DNA of 64,000 nucleotides, taken from NCBI RefSeq assembly GCF_019059575.1, contig NW_024883027.1:62001-126000 (forward strand). The letters are read 5' to 3'. The DNA is from Amphibalanus amphitrite. Lineage: Eukaryota > Arthropoda > Thecostraca > Balanomorpha > Balanidae. The notes under the pieces were generated by a model, which searched no databases, was not told the DNA's origin, and saw only the letters and a list, made by a program, of their open reading frames with translations. Within the stretch, counting starts at the first letter, position 1; each line of letters opens with the position of its first letter. Shown here in pieces: positions 42,801 to 52,386 of this stretch. The position numbers were made by a program, and so were the translations under genes.

Positions 42801-43829
42801 CTTCTGCTCCTTACTGAGGTCTGTGTCTGACAGGTCTATCTTTTCACGCCAATTGGGATCTGCGTCACCTGAAGGGACTGGAAACTCAGCCACGCCCACT
42901 TCCAGTCTACCGATCTCCGCACGCTTTGGGATCGTGACCGGCTCAGTTGTAATGTTTCTCACAAGGCACGGAACACTCTGACCGTTTACCTGCACCATGG
43001 AAGGAACCAACTCGAGTCCCGGGACTTCAAGCAATGGCTCGCACAGTGCTGGCCCTCTGAAGTCGACGTTTGGAACAAAACCTGGAAAGAAAACCTCGTG
43101 TCCGGCCGGAACCGCGATGTCTCTCTGACAAATCACCTTACCCACCGAGAAGACTGAAGCGGAGATGGTTCTGACCATTTTCGCAGAGCTGAGGATCAGC
43201 TGACTCTTGGTGAGATCCAGAACACACGGGCACACGCCAAAGAACTCCAATCCCAACAAAACAGTGCAGTCAATCTGATCCGAAACATAGAATGGAACCA
43301 CCACTACTTCTCCAGCAATTTTAACGGCAATCTGTGTACGACCGATCAGTGGTAGGGGGTCCCTGCTAACCGTGTGTGCCACTGTGGCCGTAGTGAAAAG
43401 GGGAGGGGCCTTGGGGAGCACATCAAAAACGGATTTGTGAATGATATTAATGCTGCTGCCGGTGTCCAGCGTCACTGAACACGTCACGCCTCCCACATCA
43501 GCGTCAAATGTCATGTCAGCATTCAAGTGGACTGTCCTCTCATCTGCTCGGGCTGCAACGACTGGGCCATCCGGGGCGGCTGCAACGGCTGCGGCCGCTG
43601 GTCCTGTGGTCTGGCATCCCACTGATGTGGACCTGGTCCCCGCTGGAACCCTGAGACTGGGGTCCGCTGCTGCTCGGGTCTGGGGTCGGGGCCGGGCCCA
43701 GCCCGCTGGGGGTTTACCTGCTGCGTGCACATCCGGGCCAAGTGTCCTTTGGTCCCACACACATGACACGGCAGGTGCCTTTGCCGACACCGCGCCTGGT
43801 TGTGACCGGGCCTCCCACAACAGAAGCAA
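39866..43829 (-). CDS. pol: Gypsy pol: protease, reverse transcriptase, RNase H, integrase
   Basis: A long open frame. Domains in order: aspartic protease with DTGSS (Asp ~122 counting from 43829), reverse transcriptase with YFDDV (~530), RNase H beginning FILDCDSS, integrase zinc finger H-x-H-x-C-x2-C (HAGPTGGH...CKSCHRC), the D,D(35)E catalytic core (LDILSG, HSDLGG with Asp ~1036, then Glu 36 residues later), and a GPY/F-like module (VGPLNYRI). No chromodomain is seen. The frame lacks its own start codon and is expected to be reached by -1 frameshifting from the nucleocapsid frame. It runs into the hAT element and meets a stop at 39783, which truncates the product; the missing C-terminus is at 38067-38337. 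Confidence 0.93.
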
Positions 43830-44502
43830 GTACGGCCGCTGCTGGACACTGGGGAGAACGAGCGCTTACCTGCGGACGCTCCAGTCGCGAGAGTTTCAAC
43901 TCCAGCTCCTGAACTTTCCGACGAAGTAGGTCTGTCTCGTCTGTGGCCGCTACCTGCCGAACCGTCTGGCTCGCTGCCACCTTCGCGGCGCACGAGAGGT
44001 TTCTCACCTTTGCCACCGCACTGTCGAACGTCTGGATGCCCTCGCCTATTAGCGCTTGTTGATATGTCGGTGGCAGTGATTGGAGGAAGTAATTGTACAG
44101 CAAGGGGTCATGATCGGTATGTCGGGTGTCGGGAAATGCGCGACTGACTAGCCCTCGAAGCTTCACCACAAAAGCATCAAGGCTGTCATCTGTTGTGAGT
44201 CTCAAAGACCGGAGCTGGACCTGTGCCTCGACTTTGTCGCCGGAGGGGAAAGCCAGTTCCAATCTCTTGCACGCGTCGCCTACCTTCTTCTTGCACTCGG
44301 TCGGGAAGGCATCGTAGGCGTCCCTCGCAATTCCGGACAAGCACAGAGGCAGCAGAGCTACTTTTTTATCGTCATCCCATCCTTGTAGGACTGCAAACGT
44401 GTCAAAGTCCGCGATGAAACGAGAGACACTGCCCTTACCGGCGAAAGACGGCAGACCGACCGATAGTGACTGCGTCGCCATGCTGAATGTCAAATTTGGC
44501 AC
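43523..44502 (-). pseudogene. gag: Gypsy gag with an internal net -1 frame change
   Basis: From Met at 44502 the frame encodes a retrotransposon Gag capsid region and a short Leu-rich heptad stretch ('LLRRKVQELELKLSRLE'). The nucleocapsid, with two CCHC knuckles (CFCCGRPGHNQARC and CHVCGTKGHLARMC), is in a different frame (43523-43993). The switch falls at about 43870-43885, and no typical slippery heptamer is there, so a one-base deletion is the simplest explanation. The nucleocapsid frame then overlaps pol by a second -1 step, where GTA-AAC-CCC at about 43711 is a candidate shift site. Confidence 0.8.
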
Positions 44503-45230
44503 ACTTCCAACGGAAAAAAAAAATCGGTGATGTAAGGGGAACCGCAGAGTCGTTAATACGGAGAGTAATTCAACAAGTTACGCTAAAATTAAATGCTCAA
44601 ATTACTGCGAGAAAGGCGATGGAAAGGACGTTTTACAATGGAAAAAGAAATCGTAGAGCCAGCATTACCTCGTTACAGTGAGACCGCAACACTTTACCAG
44701 CAACCAACATCACACCTTCCCAAACCAAGCACATACATGACACACAGTATCAATGAAACACCCTTGTCACCACTCATATCCCCAACCACCAAATGTTTAT
44801 GTCCACGTCAGCCCAGTTTGGCACACCTCAGCTTCAAATGTCCACGTGCGTCTTCATAAGGGGGGGGGGGGGAAGGGTAGTGCGCGCATTGTCACCGGAG
44901 AATACCACGCACGGCGTCCTCGGCAGGGGGGGGGGAGCACCTGAGTCTCCGGGGGGTCAGAAGGTGCTCGTGTCCGCAACAGGGGGGAGTGCACTCGTCC
45001 CAGTCTCCATCGGGAGTGGCCGGTAGTCCTCGGACCGCGAGGCAGGATTACCCGCTCCAACAATGGTCAAAGGGCGATCGCTTAGATCGGGTGACACAAA
45101 CGTTCAGGCACATCCCGCTATCGGATTCAGGCACATCCCGCTATCGGATAAGTCCGAACTGGATAGGTCTCACCGGCGTGTAGACGCTGAGCAGTCAGCT
45201 GTCGCGCTCGGAGAATCTTATACTGACGCC
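44503..45230 (-). other. Leader (5' untranslated) region of the gypsy element, gag-proximal part
   Basis: Between the gag start and the nested TIR element. It contains G runs near 44858 and 44926 and sequence such as 'gctcggagaatc' and 'gacgccagat' that is repeated on the far side of the nested element (46768-46795). No coding frame of note. Confidence 0.5.
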
Positions 45231-45234
45231 AGAT

Positions 45235-46753
45235 CAGTAGGCGGAACTATGGTCATGAGTACCCAAATATAGGAACGTTCCCATTTTTGGGAACGGAGTT
45301 CCCAAATATGGGAACGGGCGTTCCCATTTATGAGAACGGAAGGCAATTTTTCGGCCGTTCGCCCACTAAAACTCAAAAGTGCATCACGTCTCAAAAAAGT
45401 GCACGCTGATTTAAGTATCTACTAAATCTCCATAAAGTTATCTTTAATCTGACCGTGGAACAAGGAAATTGACCGTGGAATGATATTTTTAATGATTTTT
45501 TAAAGATGACAGAATGGTGGAAATATGGGTTATACGACATTTAACATGCAATTTTAAGGAAAATGAAGCATTTTTTAGTTTGAGGTAAAGTATAATAATT
45601 TTCGCCTGGTTATGAACTTTCATACTATCGACACCAGATGCTGACATATGCAAGCGAACACGCGGACAGTCCCGAGGTAATATTGTTGACATTTGGTGTC
45701 GAGGCGGACGACCGCGTAGAACGTGCGTGATTTTACCGAACTACTGTTGTAAACTCAGTTTAAGTGGTCGAAAATTATTCAGCTGTATTTTATCAGCCCG
45801 GAAAGACATATTTTATTTGGATGCTAGCTGTTTAGCATTATTTTATAAGGAGCGTCATGAGCGTGGTTTTTGTCTTCCGTGTTTCTAAGCATGATCGTTT
45901 TGGGGGAATTTCTCTTATATAGGTCGCTCTGGGTGGCTTATTTATAATTTCTATGCTGATTTCGATCATTCCTCGTGCCCATCCTACCAGGCCTTTTGTC
46001 ACTTACACTCATTAAGAAATGAAAAACTAGACTTTCATTGGGACTAGGTGTTTTGAGGGTGTAACATATTCAGCGTTCCCATTTTTGGATACTTTCTTGT
46101 ACTCGTCAACTATCGGTGATAAACAGACAGGTGCTTGACATGTCTCCACCCTCGGCACGGACGGTGGATATAGGTATGGAAGACCTTGTTGAACATCGCT
46201 GAGCGTTGTGAATTACGTAAACCTGCAGAGGGGGGCGTGCCCGCTGCGAGATCGACGGGAATAAAAGCGCAGAAGACCGGGCGAAACATGCGACGGTCTT
46301 GCCGGAAAGGTCATCTGATGATTGTTGCGTTAACAATAATTTGCGGCGTTGGACGTGATGCTTGTTAATGAAAAGAGCCCCTGAAAGGCGTCGGTGAAAT
46401 CGTTCCCAATTATGGGTACGCCGTTCCCATAATAAGGAACGCTTGCAGCGCCAGTGTACGAGAGCGTTCCCAAATTTGGGCTGGCGGCCCGGATGATGGA
46501 CTGCTTTAGAAATAGGGGAACGATTTGAAACTACGATGGGCCTTACAATATCAAACTCTTTCCCAACAATATTGCGACAAATATCAGGCGGTTCACGATC
46601 GTTTTCTATTTTTTGGACGTCATTTAACGGTTCTTTTTCTTGTTTTAAATAATGCCTACATGGCGTTCCCATATTTGGGTTTATCGTTCCCAAACATGGG
46701 AACGAAAATGCGTTCCCGAAAATGGGTACGCTTGACCATAGTTCCGCCTACTG
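45235..46753. mobile_element. Unclassified TIR element, 1,519 bp, with arrays of GTTCCC...GGGAAC palindromes
   Basis: Both ends begin CAGTAGGCGGAACTATGG and pair over 31 bp with two mismatches. Flanks are AGAT (45231-45234 and 46754-46757), a 4-bp duplication. About ten copies of the inverted motif GTTCCC-n6-GGGAAC, many ~24 bp apart, cluster just inside both ends (45274-45335, 46395-46480, 46660-46730). The ~1-kb A/T-rich middle has no transposase. Superfamily not recognised. It sits in the gypsy leader. Confidence 0.82.
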
Positions 46754-46831
46754 AGATGTAGGCCGTCGCGCTCGGAGAATCCTACTGACGCCAGATGCAG
46801 GCCGTCAAGCTTAGGCCGTCGAGCTCAGAGC

Positions 46832-46849
46832 ATCCCACCGCTGCCACCA
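46832..46849 (-). other. Primer-binding site, tRNA-Leu type
   Basis: The plus strand reads ATCCCACCGCTGCCACCA, identical to the 3' end of an animal tRNA-Leu including CCA. The sense strand is therefore complementary to that tRNA. It starts 2 nt inside the 5' LTR, the normal position. Confidence 0.9.
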
Positions 46850-46851
46850 GA

Positions 46852-47501
46852 TGTAGGCGTCTATCCCCGGCCGCTGGCGTCAGAGGCAAACGCCGAACTC
46901 GGAGCCAACCAAGCGTGTATCCAGCACAAGCAGACAACAAACAAATTGAAACGCCCTAGAAAGAAAAGACAAACAACTGTCACAATCCCGACACATACAA
47001 AGCCGGCACGAAATATCAAAACCCGTTATTAGAGAATGTGAAATAAAATAAACAGTAATTATCACGAAAGTTGAAACCCACCGTTCAAGCAGGCGCAATC
47101 CAAGCACATCTCGATCCTCGCCATGTCGCGGCGCACCGAATTCCCGCTCTGGACGCGACGGGGGCTCAACGGAAATTCGGCTGCTCTCTCATTGGTCAGA
47201 ATAAGCGGTTACCTGATTGGCTCTCGCGTGGCGCGCAGCTACATCATTGGACGAAATCATTACAGGAAGTCTAAAACTCTTCGGATAAGAAATATGACAC
47301 ATAACTAAAGAAACATTGGTACCGATCAATATCAAATAATAAAATAGTCATTACAAATCAGTATCATAACTAAATAGCACTAAACACGCGACAACAAACC
47401 AAGGACATTATTGCAGCGCAGGACGAATTTAGAGTTGCCACTTTCACTTCTGGTAGGCCCAGTATCCGCTCGCATAACATGTAAGCGGAAATCCGCTTAC
47501 A
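46852..47501 (-). repeat. 5' LTR of the gypsy element
   Basis: 650 bp and identical to 37065-37714 at every position I compared by eye. TG...CA termini. It adjoins the primer-binding site on one side and the CAAG target duplication on the other. Confidence 0.93.
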
Positions 47502-48352
47502 CAAGGATGTAGGCACACACTGGGCCATGCCTTTCCATGTGCTACGGCTGGGGTGCAACTGCACGTGCGCGCGTGCAGGGCGACGCTTCCAGATCTCGAG
47601 AACGGCCTGGCCGATTGAGTTCAAATTTGGTACACCGCTAGAGACCGGTTAGTAGGGTGCCGTGCACAAGTCAGATGGATCCATTTTGCACGTGCGCACG
47701 TGCAGGCTGACGCTTCCATAGCTAAAGACTGGCTGGACCGACTGTGCTCAAATTTGGCATACCACTAGAGACTGGGTAGTAGGGTGCTGTGAACAAGTCA
47801 GTTAGTATGTATTTTCATGTGCCACGGATGGGGTGCAGCTGCACGTGCGCACGTGTAGGGGTCGCTTCCATATCTTGAAAACGGCTTGGCCGATTGAGCT
47901 CAAATTTGGTACACCGCTAGAGACCGGCGGATAGGGTGCCGTGCACAACTCAATAGGGACCCAGCTTGCACGTGCGCACGTGCAGAGTGGAGCTTCCAGA
48001 TCTCGAAAACGGCTGCCGATTGCACTCAAATTTGGCACACCGCTATAGACCGGCAAATAGGGTGCCGTGCACGTCAGTTTGTAGCACACCCACTCCGGTC
48101 TGCACGTGCAATGCTCGTCCTCTCGTTTGGCGGCGGGCGTTTTTGCTGCGCTTACAAAGGTGCTTGCTCAAACAACCTGCGGTCCCGCGATGCGGAGCCC
48201 AGCATCGCAGATGCTGGTAGCACACCGACTCCCGTCTGCACGTGCAAGGCTCATCCTCTCGTTTGGCGGCGGGCGTTTTTGCGGCGTTGCACAGGTGCTT
48301 GCTCAAACAACCTGCGGTCCCGCGATGCGGAGCCCAGCATCGCAGATGCTGG
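47502..48352 (+). repeat. HINE-like unit, right part, with duplicated right end
   Basis: Continues the unit split at 37064: 'ggatgtaggcac', E-box palindrome units (about 47561, 47690, 47842, 47970), then the right-end block. CAAACAACCTGCGG and the terminal hairpin occur twice, at 48169-48217 and 48304-48352. A 135-bp right-end segment starting 'tagcacaccgactcc' is therefore repeated. The second hairpin is followed at once by the next left terminus. Confidence 0.75.
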
Positions 48353-49139
48353 TAACCGCAGGTTGTTTGAAAAGACAAACACTATTCGTTAGAATTGTGT
48401 TTTTCTATTGAAAAACAACCGGAGCGGTCCGTCTCCGGGCTATGTTTAGCAAGTCTGGCCGCGAATTGGGGCAAGTTGAGCCTCTCCTAAACGAATCCCT
48501 CAATCTTCGTAAAAATTTCAGGGTATGGGCTCCCGCAGGCGATCTACCTTATGGCACCGGTCGCTACTCGCTTAAAACCTCGTGGCACGTGGCACGTGCG
48601 ATTCCATTTTGCCCATGTTAAGTCAACGGGGTTTTGGACACTTTTTGCGCGATCGCCAATAGCGGAAAAACGAGCCAAGAAGGAGGTGGTTTTCTTCCCA
48701 GCATTTTATGGCAAACACGTTCAGGTACACGCTAGTGTGCGCCGTATACCCCTCAGAACTTCGTAACGTGTCTTTGCACGAGGTCAAAGTTGAACTTTTT
48801 TCGCTCCCCATGTTAAGTCAATGGGCGTTTTTGCAGAGGCATTTTCATTCGCTCATTGTACAAAATTATATGATACGATTTTGTTTAAACTTTCAGGACT
48901 TGTTGAGAAAAGACCATAGAACATGTTGTTATGCTTCGTTAAGCTGTGCAAATTCGTTTGTTCTTTTTAGGCTCGTTTAAATATGAAAAATTTTAACATG
49001 GAAAGTGAATGGGAGCGTCTTTGCTGCTTAATAACTTTTTACAGTTGAGATATATTTAAGTGAAAAGTTGATAGGTTATACAACTTTTGATGCTCTTTCC
49101 AATGATATATAGAACGTTATTGCACGTTGTGCCGTTTTC
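48353..49139 (+). repeat. HINE-like unit, left module only
   Basis: Starts TAACCGCAGG directly after the preceding hairpin (head-to-tail junction) and follows the family to 'cgttgtgccgtttt', where it departs into unrelated sequence at about 49139. Confidence 0.7.
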
Positions 49140-51588
49140 CAGGTGTTGTCCATCTGAACTTGTCAGTCACGTGACCTATTTGACCTTCGGATCCAATTCT
49201 GGTAGTCAATTCTGGCGCTTTTGTTACCATAGCGAAATATGTAACGCCGTGTTCACAGTTTCACTGACGACGAAGGTCCTGCTTAATCTGGCCAATGGCG
49301 TTCGAGAACTGCGGCCAAGCCCCGCTGATCTTGAACGTGATTGGTCGGTGGGCGTAAAGAATCTCCGTCGTCAGGGAGACTGCGAACACGGGGTAAACCA
49401 AGGGGTAAACAATCTGTGCGTGGAATGGGGAGTGGTGAATGTGGAACGGCGATGATAGGTGCTGATGTCGTCGATTTTTATTTATACTGTTATCCTTATT
49501 ATACATTCTGATCATTTTTTATGTTCAGGAGTTTTCTCTGTTGATTTAAGATAAAAACGGTGTGTTTTACTGTTATTGCCAAGTGCCATATTGATATTGA
49601 AATTGGGGTACAATTCAACATTCACTGGTTTTCTATGGCCTGTTGTGCATCATATTATTGGTAATGTGAACGTAGGTGCTCCATACACTGCTATTTTTGG
49701 GTATATATTAATGTTTGACCTGATTTTACTTCACTTCACCTTATATTTTTTGCAGGAACAGTTATCACAGCATTATTGTGCAAAAATAAGGGTGGTGTAT
49801 CACGGCACTCTGCCAGCCGCTTATGGCTTCCATAGAGACATCAACAAGCCTATACCTCCAACACTACCGGAGGTTGACGCTAGCTCACGCGGAATGAGCT
49901 GGCAGCGGCTGGCAGCGCGCCCATGAAACACAGCCAGGGGTTTCCTCTGTAAAGTCATTGTTGTCTAGGTACATGGGCCTTTACCAATTGTTAACAGCTA
50001 TAAAAATTGGAATTAAAAATGTTCAGGTATTATGAGCATCAGCTTAACAGGGAAGAGGATTCGGCTTCAGCCCATCTTGCAACACCTCAATGAAATTTAA
50101 CGAGAAACTTAAATTGAGGGAGCAGCTACTTAACTGAGGTAAAGCCCATAAATCCTTGTGGATTTACCTACATACCTGAGGTAAATCCACAAGGCACCTT
50201 GAGTTCAAAATATTCACCTTATATTTTTTGCAGGAAAAGTTATCACAACATTATTGTGCAAAAATAAGGGTGGTGTATCACAGCACTCTGCCAGCCGCTT
50301 TTGGCTTCCATAGAGACATCAACAAGCCTATGCCTACAACACTACCGGAGGTTGACGCTAGCTCACGCGGAATGCGCTGGCAGCGGCTGGCAGTGCGCCC
50401 ATGAAACACAGCCTGGGGTTTCCTCTGTAAAGTCATTGTTGTCTAGGTACATACTACATGGGCCTTTACCAATTGTTAACAGCTACAAAAATTGGAATAA
50501 AAAATGTTCAGGTATTATGAGCATCAGCTTAACAGGGAAGAGAATTCGGCTACAGCCCATCTTGCAACGCCTCAATGAAATTTAACGAGAAACTTAAATT
50601 GAGGGAGCAGCTACATAACTGAGATAAAGCCCATAAATCCTTGTGGATTTACCTACATACCTGAGGTAAATCCACAAGGCACCTTGAGTTCAAACTATGA
50701 AGTGACTCCAAGCGAAATATAGCAGAAATTGGGACTTAAAGGAGCTTAGAAATAATCTGCTTAGTGCTGGATGAATGCTTTCACTTTAAATGAACACCAT
50801 CATATTTGAGTCATGAAAAAAGTGTTGAGTAAGCATAAGCTTGTAGCATAAAAAATGTTTGTGATAAGTCACTAGATTTTAAAGTGTTAGTCTCTGCACA
50901 TTGATTCTCTGATTGTTTGAATGATGAAGTCTCTGCACAGTCTCTGATTGACTGAATGAGCTCACTGACAATAATGAATTTCATGGGAAGATTTTATTTT
51001 GAATAAAAGAAGGTAATATTTTGAGTTGATTTTACCTATTCTGTGAAGATCATAGCATGTTTAACAGCATTCCAAACAGGGCATGTCAAATGTTGGATGG
51101 ATCTTGGGATTTCCTTGAAGTGTTTACCATATGTTTTTTTTTTATTCAAAGTTATTGTATTGTTCATTATTGTAAAAGCCAATCAACTTTTGCAACATTG
51201 AGGATCATACTTTAGCTTTGGATACAAGACATATGTAGTTATGCTGATCTTTTTTTCCAGAGTTTATCACTTAACTTCATTCACTTTTGATGTAGTGAAA
51301 TTCATGATCATTTTTTTGACAAGCTACATTTGAAGTGAATTGTTGCCCCCTTTTTTACCATGCATATTTTTGTGTCTTGTGAGGTCTCATATAGCAATAA
51401 CAAGAGCAGTGACATGCATAGTTTGCTTGTGTTGTCACAACTTTGTACAATATTTCCAGCTTTATAATATGCACTATGCAGTTATCAGTCACATTGGGCA
51501 TCACACATATATTTTTTTCCTGCAGGAGGGAAGACACAGGAGGGAACTAGTGACTCATGTTTTTGCTTCTATCGCTTCGCCCCTGGGG
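49140..51588. other. Non-HINE segment with a ~478-bp tandem duplication and a fold-back
   Basis: About 49246-49393 has inverted arms ('gtgttcacagtttcactgacgacg' type against its diverged complement), a probable small MITE. 49739-50216 and 50217-50690 are tandem copies, described separately. From 50700 to 51588 the DNA is A/T-rich and nothing is recognised. Confidence 0.45.
49739..50690 (+). repeat. Two tandem ~478-bp copies, each with an acceptor-like site, a 56-57-codon frame and a strong hairpin
   Basis: Each copy has 'ttatattttttgcag' then an open frame (LSQHYCAKIRVVYH, FHRDINKP, LPEVDASSRGM motifs) ending at the same stop. Further on is the hairpin CCTTGTGGATTTAC / GTAAATCCACAAGG. The seven or so amino-acid differences between the copies show no excess of silent change. 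I do not recognise the peptide. It could be a duplicated exon or a repeat monomer. Confidence 0.6.
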
Positions 51589-52386
51589 TAACCGCAGGTT
51601 GTTTGAAAAGACAAACACTATTCGTTAGAATTGTGTTTTTCTATTGAAAAACAACCGGAGCGGTCCGTCTCCGGGCTATGTTTTGCAAGTCTGGCCGCGA
51701 ATCGAGACATCTTGGTCGCAGCCTAGACGAATCGCTCAATCTTCGTAAAAATTTCAGGATATGGGCTCCCGGGGGCGATCTACCTGATGGCACCGGTCGC
51801 TACTCGCTTAAAACCTCGTGGCACGTGGCACGTGCGATTCCATTTTCCCCATGTTAAGTCAACGGGGTTTTGGACACTTTTTGCGCGATCGCCAATGGCG
51901 GGAAAACGAGCCAAGGAAGAGGTGGTTTTCTTCCCAGCATTTTATGGCAAACACGTTTGGGTACACGCTAGTGTGCGCCGTATACCCCTCAAAACTTCGT
52001 AACGTGTCTTTGCACGAGGTCAAAGTTGAACTTTTTTCGCTCCCCATGTTAAGTCAATGGGCGTTTTTGCAGAGACTTTTTCATTCGCTCATTGTACAAA
52101 ATTATATGATACGATTTTGCTTAAACTTTCAGGACTTGTTGAGAAAAGACCATAGAACATGTTGTTATGCTTCTTTAAGCTGTGCAAATTCGTTTGTTGT
52201 CTTTAGGCTTCTTTAAAAATGAAAAATTTTAACATGGAAAGTCAATGGGAGCGTCTTTGGTGCTTAATAACTTTGTACCTTGAAGACATATTCAAGTGAA
52301 AAGTTTATAGGTTATACAACTTTTGATGCTCTTTCCAATGATATACAGAGCGTTATTGCACGTTGTGCCGTTTTTGAGAAATTTAG
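51589..52386 (+). repeat. HINE-like unit, left module, interrupted by the next unit
   Basis: Left terminus TAACCGCAGG at 51589 after non-family sequence. The module runs to 'gagaaatttag' and is then broken by another TAACCGCAGG at 52387. Intact copies read 'aaatttagtaaaaaagcac' at this point, so the second unit was inserted next to a T without target duplication. Confidence 0.75.

Larger units (their letters stand above)
37061..47505 (-). mobile_element. Ty3/gypsy LTR retrotransposon with two nested DNA transposons
   Basis: Two 650-bp LTRs, primer-binding site, gag, pol and polypurine tract are all in canonical order on the minus strand, flanked by the 4-bp target duplication CAAG (37061-37064 and 47502-47505). 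The LTRs are identical as far as I can read, so insertion was recent. It carries a hAT insertion in the 3' part of pol and a palindrome-rich TIR element in its leader, both younger. The coding region has an extra net -1 frame change in gag, so this copy is probably not autonomous. Confidence 0.93.

Noticed and set aside
48551-48980. Recurrent 60-90-codon frames (MAPVATRLKPRGTWH, MANTFRYTLVCAVYP types) at many places
   Set aside because: They are identical translations of the HINE-like left module, overlap in several frames and strands, lack a known domain, and copies differ by frame-breaking changes.
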